From: an uncultured Collinsella sp.
GTDB lineage: Bacteria > Actinomycetota > Coriobacteriia > Coriobacteriales > Coriobacteriaceae
Length of the DNA stretch: 64,000 bases
Reading direction: 5' to 3'
Assembly: GCA_900541885.1 (NCBI GenBank)
Contig: UQKW01000007.1
Coordinates: 1-64,000 of the forward strand
Position 1 is the first letter of the stretch. Every line of letters begins with the position of its first letter. Positions 1 through 7,939 of the stretch are shown in pieces. The notes under the pieces were generated by a model. That model worked only from the letters and a program-made list of their open reading frames with translations, ran no database searches and was not told the origin of the DNA. The position numbers were made by a program, and so were the translations under genes.

Positions 1-84
1 CGGTCTTTCATGCAGCAGGGGCTCTCAATGTTTTTATGTCCTGCTCATATCGTCTGTGCCGGCACTTTGGGACACTCCTTGTCA

Positions 85-117
85 TTGGTGCAAAGCAACC
101 TCTCCTCATTGCACCAA
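85..117. repeat. short palindrome, TTGGTGCAA stem family
   Basis: TTGGTGCAA (85-93) and TTGCACCAA (109-117) form a perfect 9-bp stem around a pyrimidine-rich loop. The same stem and a related loop recur at 13560, 44019 and 54905. The bases just upstream (55-83) look like half of the GCCGGC-stem palindrome also seen at 61684. Confidence 0.6.
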
Positions 118-147
118 GTGGCGTGTGCCGTTAAGCGGAGAGGCGTA

Positions 148-175
148 TTGTTGACCCATCGTTTGGGCATACAAT
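148..175 (+). promoter_or_regulatory. candidate promoter for ade
   Basis: TTGTTG at 148-153 and TACAAT at 170-175 are separated by 16 bp and resemble a housekeeping sigma promoter. The predicted transcript would start near 182, just before the hairpin at 188-223. Read by eye only; no start-site data. Confidence 0.35.
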
Positions 176-187
176 GGCTATTGGTCT

Positions 188-223
188 GCTGCGGTGAAGG
201 TCTGTCCGCTCCGCAGCTTTTTT
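188..223 (+). terminator. hairpin plus T-tract in the ade leader (terminator or attenuator)
   Basis: GCTGCGG (188-194) pairs perfectly with CCGCAGC (211-217), and six T follow directly. This is a standard intrinsic terminator shape. It lies only about 20 nt before the ade start, so it either ends an upstream transcript or attenuates ade. No purine-riboswitch core was recognised beside it. Confidence 0.5.
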
Positions 224-243
224 CTACGGTTAAAGGAGTATGT

Positions 244-2064
244 ATGTCCGTTGAGGTCATGAGGTCTGTGATCGAGGCCGCCGAGGGCCGCGTGCCCGTC
301 GACACGCTGTTTATCAATGCGCAGATTGTCGACGTGTATGGCCAGCGTGTGGCGCCCGGCAGCGTTGCCGTCAAGGACGGTGTGATCGTCGGCGTGCTCT
401 ACGATGGTCGCGACGATGCCGCCGGCACCTACGAGGCTGCCGAGGTCATTGACTGCCAGGGCCGCTATCTCGCCCCCGGCTTTATCGACGGACATCTGCA
501 CATTGAGTCCTCGAACATCCGTCCCGCCGAGTATGCGCGCATGGCGGCGACGCGCGGTACCACCACCGCCATTGCCGACAGCCACGAGATCGCCAACGTG
601 GCGGGGCTCGACGGCCTGCGCTTTATGATCGAGGACGGTCGCCGCGCGCCCATTTCCATCAAGTACATGATGCCCTCATGCGTGCCCGCGCTGCCCGATG
701 AGCAAGCGGGCGCTGTGATTACCGCTGCTGACATGCAGGCGTTTTTTGCCGAGCATCCGGGCGACGTTTTTGGCCTGGGCGAGATGATGAACCTGCCGGG
801 CGTCTTTATGGCCGATCCCGAGACCTGCGCTCGCATCGATGCTGCCAACCAGACGCCGTCCAAGCAGGTCGACGGCCATGCGCCGCTCGTTGCCGGCAAG
901 GACCTCAATGCCTATGCCGCGGCGGGTATTATTGCCGACCACGAGTCGACGATTCCCGAGGAGGCGCTCGACAAGCTGTCTCGCGGCATGTACGTGATGC
1001 TGCGCGAGGGTACGTGCAGCCATGATCTGGCCAACCTGTCGCCGATGCTGCTGGAGAATCCCGCGCGCGCCCGCCGCTGCTGCTTTGCGACTGACGACCG
1101 CGCTCCTTCCGATGCGCTTGCAGCCGGCATGATCGACAATGCCTGCCGCGTGGCGATTGAGGCCGGTATCGACCCCGTGGTCGCTATCTCTATGGCGTCC
1201 CTCTCCACGGCCGAGGCGTTTGGCCTGGATCACGGCTGCCGCGACCCGCACGAGCTCCGCGGTGCGATTGCCCCGGGCAAGCGTGCCGACCTGCTGGTGC
1301 TCAATGACCTGACGTTTGCCACGGCTCCGCATCGTGTATATGCCGCCGGTGCCCTGGTGGCGCAGGACGGCACCTTTGTGGGCGAGATCGCACCCGAGAT
1401 GGCCGAGGTTGCGGCCCTTGCCGATGAGCTGCGCGCCTCCGTTAAGCTGCCGAAGCTTTCGCTCGACGTATTCGACTATGCCTTTAAGCCGGGCGAGGCC
1501 GTGATTGACGTGGTGCCGGGCAAGGCCATCACGGGCATGGTTCGTCCCGAGAGCGCCGAGGGCCTGCGCCGTATTATGCTGATCGAGCGCCACGGCCGCG
1601 GCGTGTCGCTGCAGGCCGAGGGCGCCGACGGTGACGGCCCCGCTGGCCTGGGACTCGTTGGCAAGCATATCGGCCGCGGCTGGGTGCGCGGCTTTACCAT
1701 CACGGGTGGTGCCATCGCCTCGACGATCGGACACGACTCGCACAACGTGTGCGTCGTGGGCGACAACGCCGCCGATATGATGGCCGCCGTTGATGCCGTG
1801 GGCCAGGGCGGTCACGTGCTGGTGCGCAACGGCGAGGTCGTGGCGCGCATTCCGCTGGCGCTCGGTGGCCTGATGAGCGAGGGCACGGCCGAGGATGTCG
1901 CCGCGCAGCACGACGACTTTATGGTCAAGGCGCGTGCCATGGGCATCGAGCCGCCGCTCGACCCCATCATGGGCATCATTTTCCTGCCCCTGCCGGTGAT
2001 CCCGACGCTCCGCATCCGCCCCGAGGGCATGTTCGACGTCACGACCTTCACCTACGCCGACTAG
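244..2064 (+). CDS. ade: adenine deaminase
   Basis: A 606-residue amidohydrolase that deaminates adenine to hypoxanthine and ammonia in purine salvage; cytosolic. The metal-binding GHLH motif is at residues 83-86, followed by IESS, and a SHEIANVAG segment typical of the Ade family comes next; length matches the family. The ATG at 244 is chosen because AAAGGAG sits about 6 nt upstream and the protein then begins close to the domain. The reading frame is open further upstream (to base 10), but that stretch holds a palindrome, a candidate promoter and a hairpin and is not protein-like. It appears to be transcribed alone. Confidence 0.93.
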   Translation: MSVEVMRSVIEAAEGRVPVDTLFINAQIVDVYGQRVAPGSVAVKDGVIVGVLYDGRDDAAGTYEAAEVIDCQGRYLAPGFIDGHLHIESSNIRPAEYARMAATRGTTTAIADSHEIANVAGLDGLRFMIEDGRRAPISIKYMMPSCVPALPDEQAGAVITAADMQAFFAEHPGDVFGLGEMMNLPGVFMADPETCARIDAANQTPSKQVDGHAPLVAGKDLNAYAAAGIIADHESTIPEEALDKLSRGMYVMLREGTCSHDLANLSPMLLENPARARRCCFATDDRAPSDALAAGMIDNACRVAIEAGIDPVVAISMASLSTAEAFGLDHGCRDPHELRGAIAPGKRADLLVLNDLTFATAPHRVYAAGALVAQDGTFVGEIAPEMAEVAALADELRASVKLPKLSLDVFDYAFKPGEAVIDVVPGKAITGMVRPESAEGLRRIMLIERHGRGVSLQAEGADGDGPAGLGLVGKHIGRGWVRGFTITGGAIASTIGHDSHNVCVVGDNAADMMAAVDAVGQGGHVLVRNGEVVARIPLALGGLMSEGTAEDVAAQHDDFMVKARAMGIEPPLDPIMGIIFLPLPVIPTLRIRPEGMFDVTTFTYAD

Positions 2065-2100
2065 TCATCGGGGACGTTCTTAAACGACTAGTCGTCGGGG
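2064..2100. repeat. GACTAGTCGTT-type palindromic repeat
   Basis: Two GACTAGTC-like blocks flank a GGGGACGTTCTTAAACG core immediately after the ade stop. Related copies are at 3118-3170 and 39179-39240. It belongs to a loose set of intergenic palindromes sharing a GGGGAC/GTCCCC core. Confidence 0.55.
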
Positions 2101-2195
2101 TGGCGTGTCGCCTGACGCCGCGACCGTGAGACCTCTGGCATGTGTGAGCTATTTGCTAGGTCCTTGTAACGTTTACGCCCGCAGAGTCTTATTTG

Positions 2196-2260
2196 AGCTC
2201 CCTTTGGGTACGTTGGAATTGGATATACGTCCGATTCCATCAAGCCCGAAGGGAGCTTTT
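2196..2260 (+). promoter_or_regulatory. nested leader hairpin that buries the ribosome-binding site of the HAD gene
   Basis: AGCTCCCTTTGGG (2196-2208) pairs with CCCGAAGGGAGCT (2245-2257), 13 bp with one G-U pair. An inner 9-bp stem pairs 2215-2223 with 2230-2238. TTTT follows at 2257-2260. The GGGAG that should serve as ribosome-binding site for the ATG at 2263 lies inside the outer 3' arm. The structure could act as a terminator and as a translational block. It may equally be a terminator for upstream transcription that also provides the SD. Confidence 0.5.
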
Positions 2261-2262
2261 CT

Positions 2263-3057
2263 ATGTTTAAACTGATTGCATCCGATATGGACGGCACGTT
2301 GCTTGACGAAAACGGCCAGGTGCCTCCCGAGACCTACGAACTGATTCTGGCGCTACACGAGCATGGCGTGCATTTCGCCGCATCGTCAGGCCGTCGTTAC
2401 GACCGCCTGTGCGAGTTCTTTGCACCTGTTCGCGACAAGATGGACTTTGTCGCCGCTAACGGCGCCCAGGTCTACGCCGACGGTAAGATGGTAGACCGCG
2501 AGGTGTATTCGCACCTGGCGATTCGAAGGCTCGCCCAGGCCGTCGCGACGTTTCCCAATCTGCATCTTGCACTTTTTGACCGAACCAAGTCCTTCTTGCT
2601 CGATGACGAGTGCAAGTTCGTGCGTGAGGTCGATAAGGACCTTCCCAATGCCGAGCGCATTTGGGAGCTGCCCGATCCCAGCGTAAATATCATCAAGGCG
2701 AGTATCTTTTGCGATGACGGTGCCGTTATGGACAGCGCTTACGTACTACAGCGCGAACTCGGTCAGCTCTTTACTTTTGCGCCTTCGGGCAACGCGTGGA
2801 TCGATGCCATGCAGCCCGGCGTGTCGAAGGCCTCGGGCATCGCACAGCTCATGGAGCACTATGGAGTCGAACGCGACGAGGTTATGGCGTTTGGCGACTC
2901 GATGAACGACTACGAGATCATTCGCTTTGTCGGCACGGGCTGCGCGATGGAAAACGCGCGCCCCGCGCTCAAGGCAGTGGCCGATCGCGTGGTGGGTTGT
3001 AATCGCGACCACGCCGTCCAGCAGGAGCTCCGTCGCGTGCTGGAGAGTCTCTCCTAA
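2263..3057 (+). CDS. Cof-type HAD-superfamily phosphatase
   Basis: A 264-residue haloacid-dehalogenase-like hydrolase of the Cof/YidA group, which dephosphorylates sugar phosphates and similar small metabolites in the cytosol. The nucleophile motif DMDGT is at residues 8-12, and the C-terminal GDSMND metal site has its first Asp at 212. Length is normal. The start is fixed by GGGAG 8 nt upstream, which lies in a leader hairpin. A second Cof-type gene lies convergently downstream; the two proteins are similar in architecture but not near-identical. Exact substrate cannot be read from sequence. Confidence 0.9.
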   Translation: MFKLIASDMDGTLLDENGQVPPETYELILALHEHGVHFAASSGRRYDRLCEFFAPVRDKMDFVAANGAQVYADGKMVDREVYSHLAIRRLAQAVATFPNLHLALFDRTKSFLLDDECKFVREVDKDLPNAERIWELPDPSVNIIKASIFCDDGAVMDSAYVLQRELGQLFTFAPSGNAWIDAMQPGVSKASGIAQLMEHYGVERDEVMAFGDSMNDYEIIRFVGTGCAMENARPALKAVADRVVGCNRDHAVQQELRRVLESLS

Positions 3058-3093
3058 TCCGGCAGATGGGGACGTTCTTTTTCTGCCGGCAGT
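3058..3093. repeat. CCGGCAGA-stem palindrome with GGGGACGTTCTT core
   Basis: CCGGCAGA (3059-3066) pairs with TCTGCCGG (3082-3089) around GGGGACGTTC. It is followed by a second GGGGGACA...TGTCCCC inverted repeat up to about 3133. Confidence 0.55.
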
Positions 3094-3117
3094 GGGGGAC
3101 AGTCCTTGCAGCTTTTT

Positions 3118-3170
3118 GCGAAGAGTGTCCCCAGTGACTAGTCGTTTAAGAACGTCCCCAGTGACTAGGC
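3118..3170. repeat. GACTAGTCGTT-type palindromic repeat
   Basis: Two GTCCCCAGTGACTAG blocks flank GTCGTTTAAGAA. This is essentially the reverse complement of the copy at 2064-2100. It lies in the convergent gap between the two HAD genes and reaches the stop codon of the second. Confidence 0.55.
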
Positions 3171-4007
3171 GAGGGCGGCCATGATGGTGCGGGCGACGCC
3201 GTCGTGGTCGTTGTCGTATTCGGTGATGGCGTCGGCGGCGTCGCGGTCTTCGGGCTCGCCGTTGATTATGGCTATGCCGTGGCCTGCTGCCTGCAGCATG
3301 GGGATGTCGTTGATGTTGTCGCCGAACGCCCAGGCGTCGGCGAGACGCTCGCCCAGGTATTCGCATAGCCATGTGAGGGCCGTTCCCTTGGTGGCGCCCT
3401 CGCCCATGACCTCGATATTCATGGCGTACGAACGCGTGACCTCAATGCCTCCGAGCGTGTCGAGCTCCGCCGCGATGGCGTCGCGATCGGCCGGGTCGTG
3501 CCAGTACATGGCGATGCGTTCGAGTGTCTCGACCTCGTCGATCTTACTGTCGATATCCATGTCGATCGGTGTTCGTGTGCGCTTGAGCGAAGCCGCGATG
3601 TGGGGGTCGCCGCCGCAGAACTCGTCTAGGCGCTCATAGAGCGAGCGGGGGAGGAAGCACTGGCCGTCGGCGAAGATATCGAAGGTCACATCGTGGCCGG
3701 CGGCAATGCGATGGATGCGATGGGCGATGCCACGGTCGAGCGGTCGGCTCAAAATGCGCGTAGCACGTGAGGTGTCGGTGGGCGCATCTTCGTCGAGCTG
3801 CCAGACGCTGGCACCATTGGCGCAGACCGCGTAGTGCACGGCAGGATGGGCGAGGATAGGCTCAAAGATGCCCGACAGCGGGCGCCCCGTGCAGGGCACA
3901 AACTCAATACCGCGGCGCGCAAGCTCGTCGAGCATTGCCCAAGTGGCGTCGCTCATCTGCTTATCGCTCGTCAGCAGCGTTCCATCCATATCGGAAAACA
4001 CAATCAT
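3165..4007 (-). CDS. Cof-type HAD-superfamily phosphatase
   Basis: A 280-residue HAD hydrolase of the Cof family, predicted to dephosphorylate small cytosolic metabolites. DMDGT is at residues 6-10 with the nucleophile and acid/base aspartates at 6 and 8; GDNIND near the C-terminus supplies the magnesium ligands. AAAGGA lies about 9 nt before the ATG at 4007. Convergent with the preceding HAD gene and followed on the same strand upstream by citrate synthase, from which it is separated by a strong terminator. Substrate unknown. Confidence 0.88.
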   Translation of the reverse strand: MIVFSDMDGTLLTSDKQMSDATWAMLDELARRGIEFVPCTGRPLSGIFEPILAHPAVHYAVCANGASVWQLDEDAPTDTSRATRILSRPLDRGIAHRIHRIAAGHDVTFDIFADGQCFLPRSLYERLDEFCGGDPHIAASLKRTRTPIDMDIDSKIDEVETLERIAMYWHDPADRDAIAAELDTLGGIEVTRSYAMNIEVMGEGATKGTALTWLCEYLGERLADAWAFGDNINDIPMLQAAGHGIAIINGEPEDRDAADAITEYDNDHDGVARTIMAALA

Positions 4008-4032
4008 TCGCTGCGATCCTTTCTACTGGCAT

Positions 4033-4071
4033 AAAAAGCGTGGCCGAGGGCGGTGATGCCCTGGCCACGCT
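4033..4071 (-). terminator. intrinsic terminator of the citrate synthase gene
   Basis: On the minus strand AGCGTGGCC pairs with GGCCACGCT and is followed by TTTT. It sits just beyond the citrate synthase stop and before the HAD gene start. Confidence 0.7.
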
Positions 4072-4094
4072 CGGGTTCTATAACGGTCTGCGTC

Positions 4095-5513
4095 CTAACG
4101 ATCGGCGAGCGGCTTGTACTCCAGCGGCTCGATAACCGGGCGATACGCGGGACGGATGATGCGGTGCGCGCAGAAGAGCTCTTCCATGCGGTGTGCCGAC
4201 CAGCCGGCCATGCGGGCGACGGCGAACAGCGGCGTAAAAAGCGTCTCGGGCACGCCGAGCATCTTGTAGATAAAGCCCGTGTACAGGTCGATGTTGGCGC
4301 AGATGGGCTTGGTCATGCCGTGATCGCGCATCACTTGCGGGGCCAGGCGCTCGATGCGCTCGATGAGCGCGAACTCCTCGCCCAGGTCCTTCTTGGCTGC
4401 CAGCGAGCGCGCGTAACGACGGCACACCTCGGCACGCGGGTCGCTCAGCGTGTAGACGGCGTGGCCCATGCCGTAGATGAGGCCCGTGCCGTCGAAGGCC
4501 TGCTTGTCGAGGATCTTGCTCAGGTAGGCTGCGACCTCGTCCTCGTCCTCCCAATTGGAGACATGCGCACGGATGTCCTCGTGCATGGACACGACCTTGG
4601 CGTTGGCGCCGCCGTGGCGCGGGCCCTTGAGCGAGCCGATAGCTGCGGCGTAGGCGGAATACGGGTCGGTGGCCGAGGAGGACAGCACGCGGCAGGCGAA
4701 CGTGGAGTTGTTGCCGCCGCCGTGCTCGGCATGCAGCATGAGCATAACGTCGAGCAGCATCGCCTCATCGCGGGTGAACGCCATGCCGCCGCGCAGGACC
4801 TGTAGGATGGTCTCGGCGGTGGAGAGGCCGGGCGTGGGGTGCGGCACGTGAACCTCGGAGCCGCGAAGCTTGGCGACCGAGGCCATGTGTGCGAAGGCGG
4901 CGATGCGCGGGAGACGTGCGAGCATGGAAATGGCGACGTCGATTTCGTGCTCGGGCGTGATCACGTCTGGTTCGGCATCGAAGGCGTAGAGCAGCAGCAC
5001 GGCGCGCTGAAGCACATTCATGATGCTCGACGACACCGTGGTCATGGGAAACTCTTTGACGTACTCGTCGCTCAGATGTCTAAAGGCACCTAGGCGCTCG
5101 CAGAAGCCGTCGAGCTCTTCCTTGTTGGGCAGCGAACCCGTGATAAGCAGATAGGCGACTTCTTCGTAGCCGTAGCGATTCTCGGCCTGGGCATTGTTGA
5201 CCAGATCCTCGATGCTGTAGCCGCGAAGCGTGAGCTTGCCCTGATCGGGCACGACCTTTCCGTCGACCTTGTTGTAGCCGTGCACATCCGAGATACGAGT
5301 GAGGCCCGCGACCACGCCCGAGCCGTCGGCATTGCGCAGGCCGCGCTTGACATTGTGCTCAACAAACAAGCCCTCGTCATAAGGGTCGGTCGGCAGGCCG
5401 TGGTAGAGGCTTTCGCTCTCAGGCGAAATCTGGCGGCTTGCTTCGTAATCCAGAACCAGTCGGCTCAAGTGGTCATCGAAGCGGTAATAGATTTTCTTGG
5501 CGTCGTAGGCCAT
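4095..5513 (-). CDS. gltA: citrate synthase
   Basis: A 472-residue citrate synthase condensing oxaloacetate and acetyl-CoA. The catalytic triad is visible: His264 in AEHGGGNNST, His351 in GMGHAVY and Asp409 in NIDLYTG. The oxaloacetate/CoA segment SLKGPRHGGANAKV is present (residues about 294-307). The N-terminus of roughly 60 residues before the LTRISDVHGY region is longer than in compact type II enzymes. In an anaerobe of this type the enzyme probably serves the oxidative branch toward 2-oxoglutarate and glutamate, which fits gltBD elsewhere in the window; that link is inference. It is preceded by an ACT-domain gene 77 bp upstream on the same strand. Confidence 0.94.
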   Translation of the reverse strand: MAYDAKKIYYRFDDHLSRLVLDYEASRQISPESESLYHGLPTDPYDEGLFVEHNVKRGLRNADGSGVVAGLTRISDVHGYNKVDGKVVPDQGKLTLRGYSIEDLVNNAQAENRYGYEEVAYLLITGSLPNKEELDGFCERLGAFRHLSDEYVKEFPMTTVSSSIMNVLQRAVLLLYAFDAEPDVITPEHEIDVAISMLARLPRIAAFAHMASVAKLRGSEVHVPHPTPGLSTAETILQVLRGGMAFTRDEAMLLDVMLMLHAEHGGGNNSTFACRVLSSSATDPYSAYAAAIGSLKGPRHGGANAKVVSMHEDIRAHVSNWEDEDEVAAYLSKILDKQAFDGTGLIYGMGHAVYTLSDPRAEVCRRYARSLAAKKDLGEEFALIERIERLAPQVMRDHGMTKPICANIDLYTGFIYKMLGVPETLFTPLFAVARMAGWSAHRMEELFCAHRIIRPAYRPVIEPLEYKPLADR

Positions 5514-5590
5514 GCGCGCTCCTCTCCGGTCCGCTTTGGGGCCGCGCGCTTGGACGATATGACGTCAAGCTGCCCCGAGCGGCTTGTTCG

Positions 5591-5878
5591 CTACAGGCGG
5601 TACATAAAGTTAAAGACGTCCTCGCGCTGGATGGACACGTTGACGCCCGAAAGCTCGCCGGCCTCGGCCAGGGCCTTCTGCAGCTCGGCGAAGTCGAGCT
5701 TGGACTCGGCGGTGTCGGCCAGCATGGTCATGGTGAAGATGTCCTCGATAATGGACTGCGTGATGTCGCGGATGTCGACGTTGGCCTCGCCCAGAACGCG
5801 GGTGACGCCGGCGACGATGCCGGGGCGGTTCTTGCCAAGGACGGTGATGACGATACGGGAGGACGAGATCTCGGCCAT
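5591..5878 (-). CDS. ACT-domain protein
   Basis: A 95-residue protein consisting almost entirely of ACT domains of the UPF0237/GcvR-like type: ITVLGKNRPGIVAGVTRVLGE at the N-terminus is the classic ligand-binding turn, followed by NVDIRDITQSI and a second beta-alpha unit. Such small proteins are thought to sense amino acids or similar ligands; no catalytic residues are expected. It lies 77 bp upstream of citrate synthase on the same strand and could be co-transcribed. GAAAGGG precedes the ATG. Ligand unknown. Confidence 0.85.
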   Translation of the reverse strand: MAEISSSRIVITVLGKNRPGIVAGVTRVLGEANVDIRDITQSIIEDIFTMTMLADTAESKLDFAELQKALAEAGELSGVNVSIQREDVFNFMYRL

Positions 5879-6274
5879 GGGAAACCCTTTCGCGTGATTG
5901 CGGCGCGCGCGGGGCGCTCCGCTACGGTACAGTGTTCATCATTGTACCTGTCTGGCGCAAAAAAGGCGCGCTCGCTGCGGCGTTACATGCCTGCAACATG
6001 AGCGTAAGGGGGAAGGCCGTACGGGGAAGAGCCGTCTGGCGCGTGTCCGGCTCGTGTTGGGTTGATTTCCGATCTCAGCCGAACACATTGAGCGGACAGG
6101 CCGTTCCCGCAGTCAGCCGAACGCCTCCGACGGCTGATTCCGAACTGGAAGCGGAGGGCATCCCCGCCCTTCGGTAGGGGATACCGCTCCGCGGCGCATG
6201 CCGCGGGCGGCGCCCCTATCGGACCACCGTGACCTCAGTTGGGATGGGCCCAGCACTGCCGCGTACTCGGTGAG
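5879..6274. other. 396-bp gap between core genes and integrase remnant, with strong hairpins
   Basis: No convincing ORF. TCAGCCG (6113-6119) pairs with CGGCTGA (6131-6137). A longer hairpin spans 6151-6192 (GCGGA..GCATCCCC pairing with GGGGATAC..CTCCGC), followed by a GCGGC-CAT-GCCGC stem. These could be terminators for the integrase fragment or remains of an island end. No tRNA or obvious attachment site was seen. Confidence 0.4.
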
Positions 6275-7000
6275 CTAGAGCCAACTGTTCGTCTTCACGT
6301 CGCGTATGGCGATATTTCGGTCGTCCGGCTCGGTGATGCCGTAGCCGAACGCCTGGAGCGTCTCGATGGACTCCTGGATCCTCTGTTGGAACATGGGACC
6401 CGGATCGACCCTCGGCCCGAGGTACCCGCGCCAGAGGCACGGCGAGACACGCAGCATGTTATGGATTTTGGAGATTGGCTCGATGTCGGCGTAGACGTTG
6501 AGCGTCGCCATGGCGTCCTTGTGCCCGAGGATCGATTGGAGCGCCTTGATATCGCCGCCCTGGCGGATCCACTGCGTGGCGAACGTGTGGCGCAGGCCGT
6601 GGAACGTGATCAGCTCGTCGTTGGTGCCCATGAGGCCGTTGGTCTCCGAGAACGTCTTGAACGCCCTGCGGATATAGCTTGTCGTCGCGAAGGCCGCGCC
6701 CGGCTCCGACAGGATGTAGCAGTTCCCGATCTCGACCGCCCCGGTAAGGTTGCGCGAGCGTAGCTTCCCGCGGTCGATCTCGTGGATCTCCTTCAGGAAG
6801 GGGAGCAGGCCGACCGGGTCGATGGGGATGCCCCTGGCGTCATGGGTCTTGGTGTCCTTGATGAACGAACCCATCCCCTTCGCGTACGCCACCGAGTGCC
6901 TGATCGAGATCAGGCCCGTCTCGAAATCCACATCGCACCACCGAAGGCCGCAGACCTCGCCGATTCGCATCCCCGTGTGCAGGGCGAGTACGACCGCCCC
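6275..7000 (-). pseudogene. tyrosine recombinase (phage-type integrase), C-terminal catalytic domain only
   Basis: The readable part begins inside the catalytic domain at GAVVLALHTGMRIGEVCGLRW. It holds the catalytic Arg (MRIGE), the beta-hairpin Lys region (KDTKTHDARG), HGLRH, GHKD and the nucleophile context NVYADI. The N-terminal SAM-like/core-binding half is missing. In the same frame the codon before this segment is the TAG stop of the XRE gene (7001-7003), so the gene is cut exactly there. No N-terminal half was found elsewhere in the window. The remaining C-terminus extends about 60 residues past the Tyr and may itself be altered. It is a remnant of the element that brought the island, probably inactive. 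Confidence 0.8.
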
Positions 7001-7252
7001 CTAATCCTCGGCGGACCAATCGAGTCCGAACTCCTTTCGGGCATCCTCTTCGCTCATGACTTCGAGAAGGTCTCCGGGTTGGCAACGAAGGGCGAGGCAT
7101 AGCTGCTCGAGTGTGTTGAAGCGAATGCCGCGAATATGCCCTTTTTTTATACGGGACAGGTTCACGGGCGTGGTTCCAATCCTTTCGGCAAGTTCGTTCG
7201 AGGAAATCTTTCGCTCGGCCATGATCTTGTCGAGGCGAACAATTACGGGCAT
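7001..7252 (-). CDS. XRE/Cro-family helix-turn-helix regulator
   Basis: An 83-residue DNA-binding protein of the YozG-like XRE type. The helix-turn-helix is clear: RKISSNELAERIGTTPVNLSRIKKG followed by IRFNTLEQLCLALRCQPGDLLE, typical of this family. AAGGAAA lies before the ATG. It follows the DUF2975-like gene by 9 bp and surely shares its transcript; such pairs are common and often sit beside ABC exporters. Its stop codon coincides with the break of the integrase remnant. The likely operator is the inverted repeat at 7812-7830 in the divergent promoter region (inference). Confidence 0.85.
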   Translation of the reverse strand: MPVIVRLDKIMAERKISSNELAERIGTTPVNLSRIKKGHIRGIRFNTLEQLCLALRCQPGDLLEVMSEEDARKEFGLDWSAED

Positions 7253-7261
7253 GGCGTTTCC

Positions 7262-7774
7262 TTACGCAATCTCGTCGGAGTCGAGGTACAGCTCTCGGGC
7301 GTACAAGAAGAGCTGGGAAAGCATGAGCAAGACGATGCCGAGAACCAGAGAGGTCCAGTCGAATGATGAAGCGATCTCTTGGGCGCCGACGGCCCCCTCG
7401 CCGCCAAACATCGAAACGGAGGTTTCGAGTGAGCCGGCGTAGAAGCTGGTGGCAGCTTGAACAACGAAGAGAATGCCGAGCACCTTCAAGCATGTCGCAG
7501 ACCCTTTCTTGAAGGGGTCTCCGCTCTTGATCGTCCACACGAGAACGGCGCTGAGGATGGTCGTGGCGATACCGATGACGGCAGGGGCCAATGTCGAGAT
7601 CGCAAGGGCTGGATACGCGGGGGAGTCTGCAATTACAGGGTTGTCGAGCACTTCGATTGCTGGCTTTAAGGAGAACGCCACTTGTGCGATGGCGGTGACG
7701 CAAAGGGCCGCAGAGGCTATCGCACATGCGATGCGGAAGGAATGAAGCCGGGGAGTGCGATTGTCGGAACTCAT
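7262..7774 (-). CDS. DUF2975-like four-helix membrane protein
   Basis: A 170-residue membrane protein with about four transmembrane segments (near residues 10-32, 52-80, 93-115 and 138-158). The arrangement and its pairing with a YozG-like XRE regulator match DUF2975 proteins, which have no established biochemical activity. GGAGG is placed 6-7 nt before the ATG at 7774. Transcribed divergently from the ABC exporter genes, with a shared 165-bp regulatory gap. It may modulate the regulator from the membrane; that is inference. Confidence 0.7.
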   Translation of the reverse strand: MSSDNRTPRLHSFRIACAIASAALCVTAIAQVAFSLKPAIEVLDNPVIADSPAYPALAISTLAPAVIGIATTILSAVLVWTIKSGDPFKKGSATCLKVLGILFVVQAATSFYAGSLETSVSMFGGEGAVGAQEIASSFDWTSLVLGIVLLMLSQLFLYARELYLDSDEIA

Positions 7775-7811
7775 AATAACCTCCGAAGAATTTAAAAAAC
7801 TCAGGTTACTA

Positions 7812-7830
7812 TTTAACAGTTTATGTTAAA
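7812..7830. promoter_or_regulatory. perfect inverted repeat in the divergent promoter, candidate XRE operator
   Basis: TTTAACA (7812-7818) and TGTTAAA (7824-7830) are perfect inverted arms around GTTTA. The site is in the AT-rich gap between the DUF2975/XRE operon and the ABC genes, adjacent to a TTGACT at 7831. Position and symmetry fit a repressor operator; binding is unproven. Confidence 0.45.
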
Positions 7831-7939
7831 TTGACTTTGCCGGCAAGTAATCACAGCATGCTGCAATCACTAGATGCGAGGCGGGGCCGAGCATTTTGTT
7901 CAGCCCCGCTGTTCCAGGTGGATGGGGTTAAGGTTGGCG

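Noticed and set aside
182..243. Purine riboswitch upstream of ade
   Set aside because: The leader is too short and the conserved purine-aptamer core was not found; only a terminator-type hairpin is visible.
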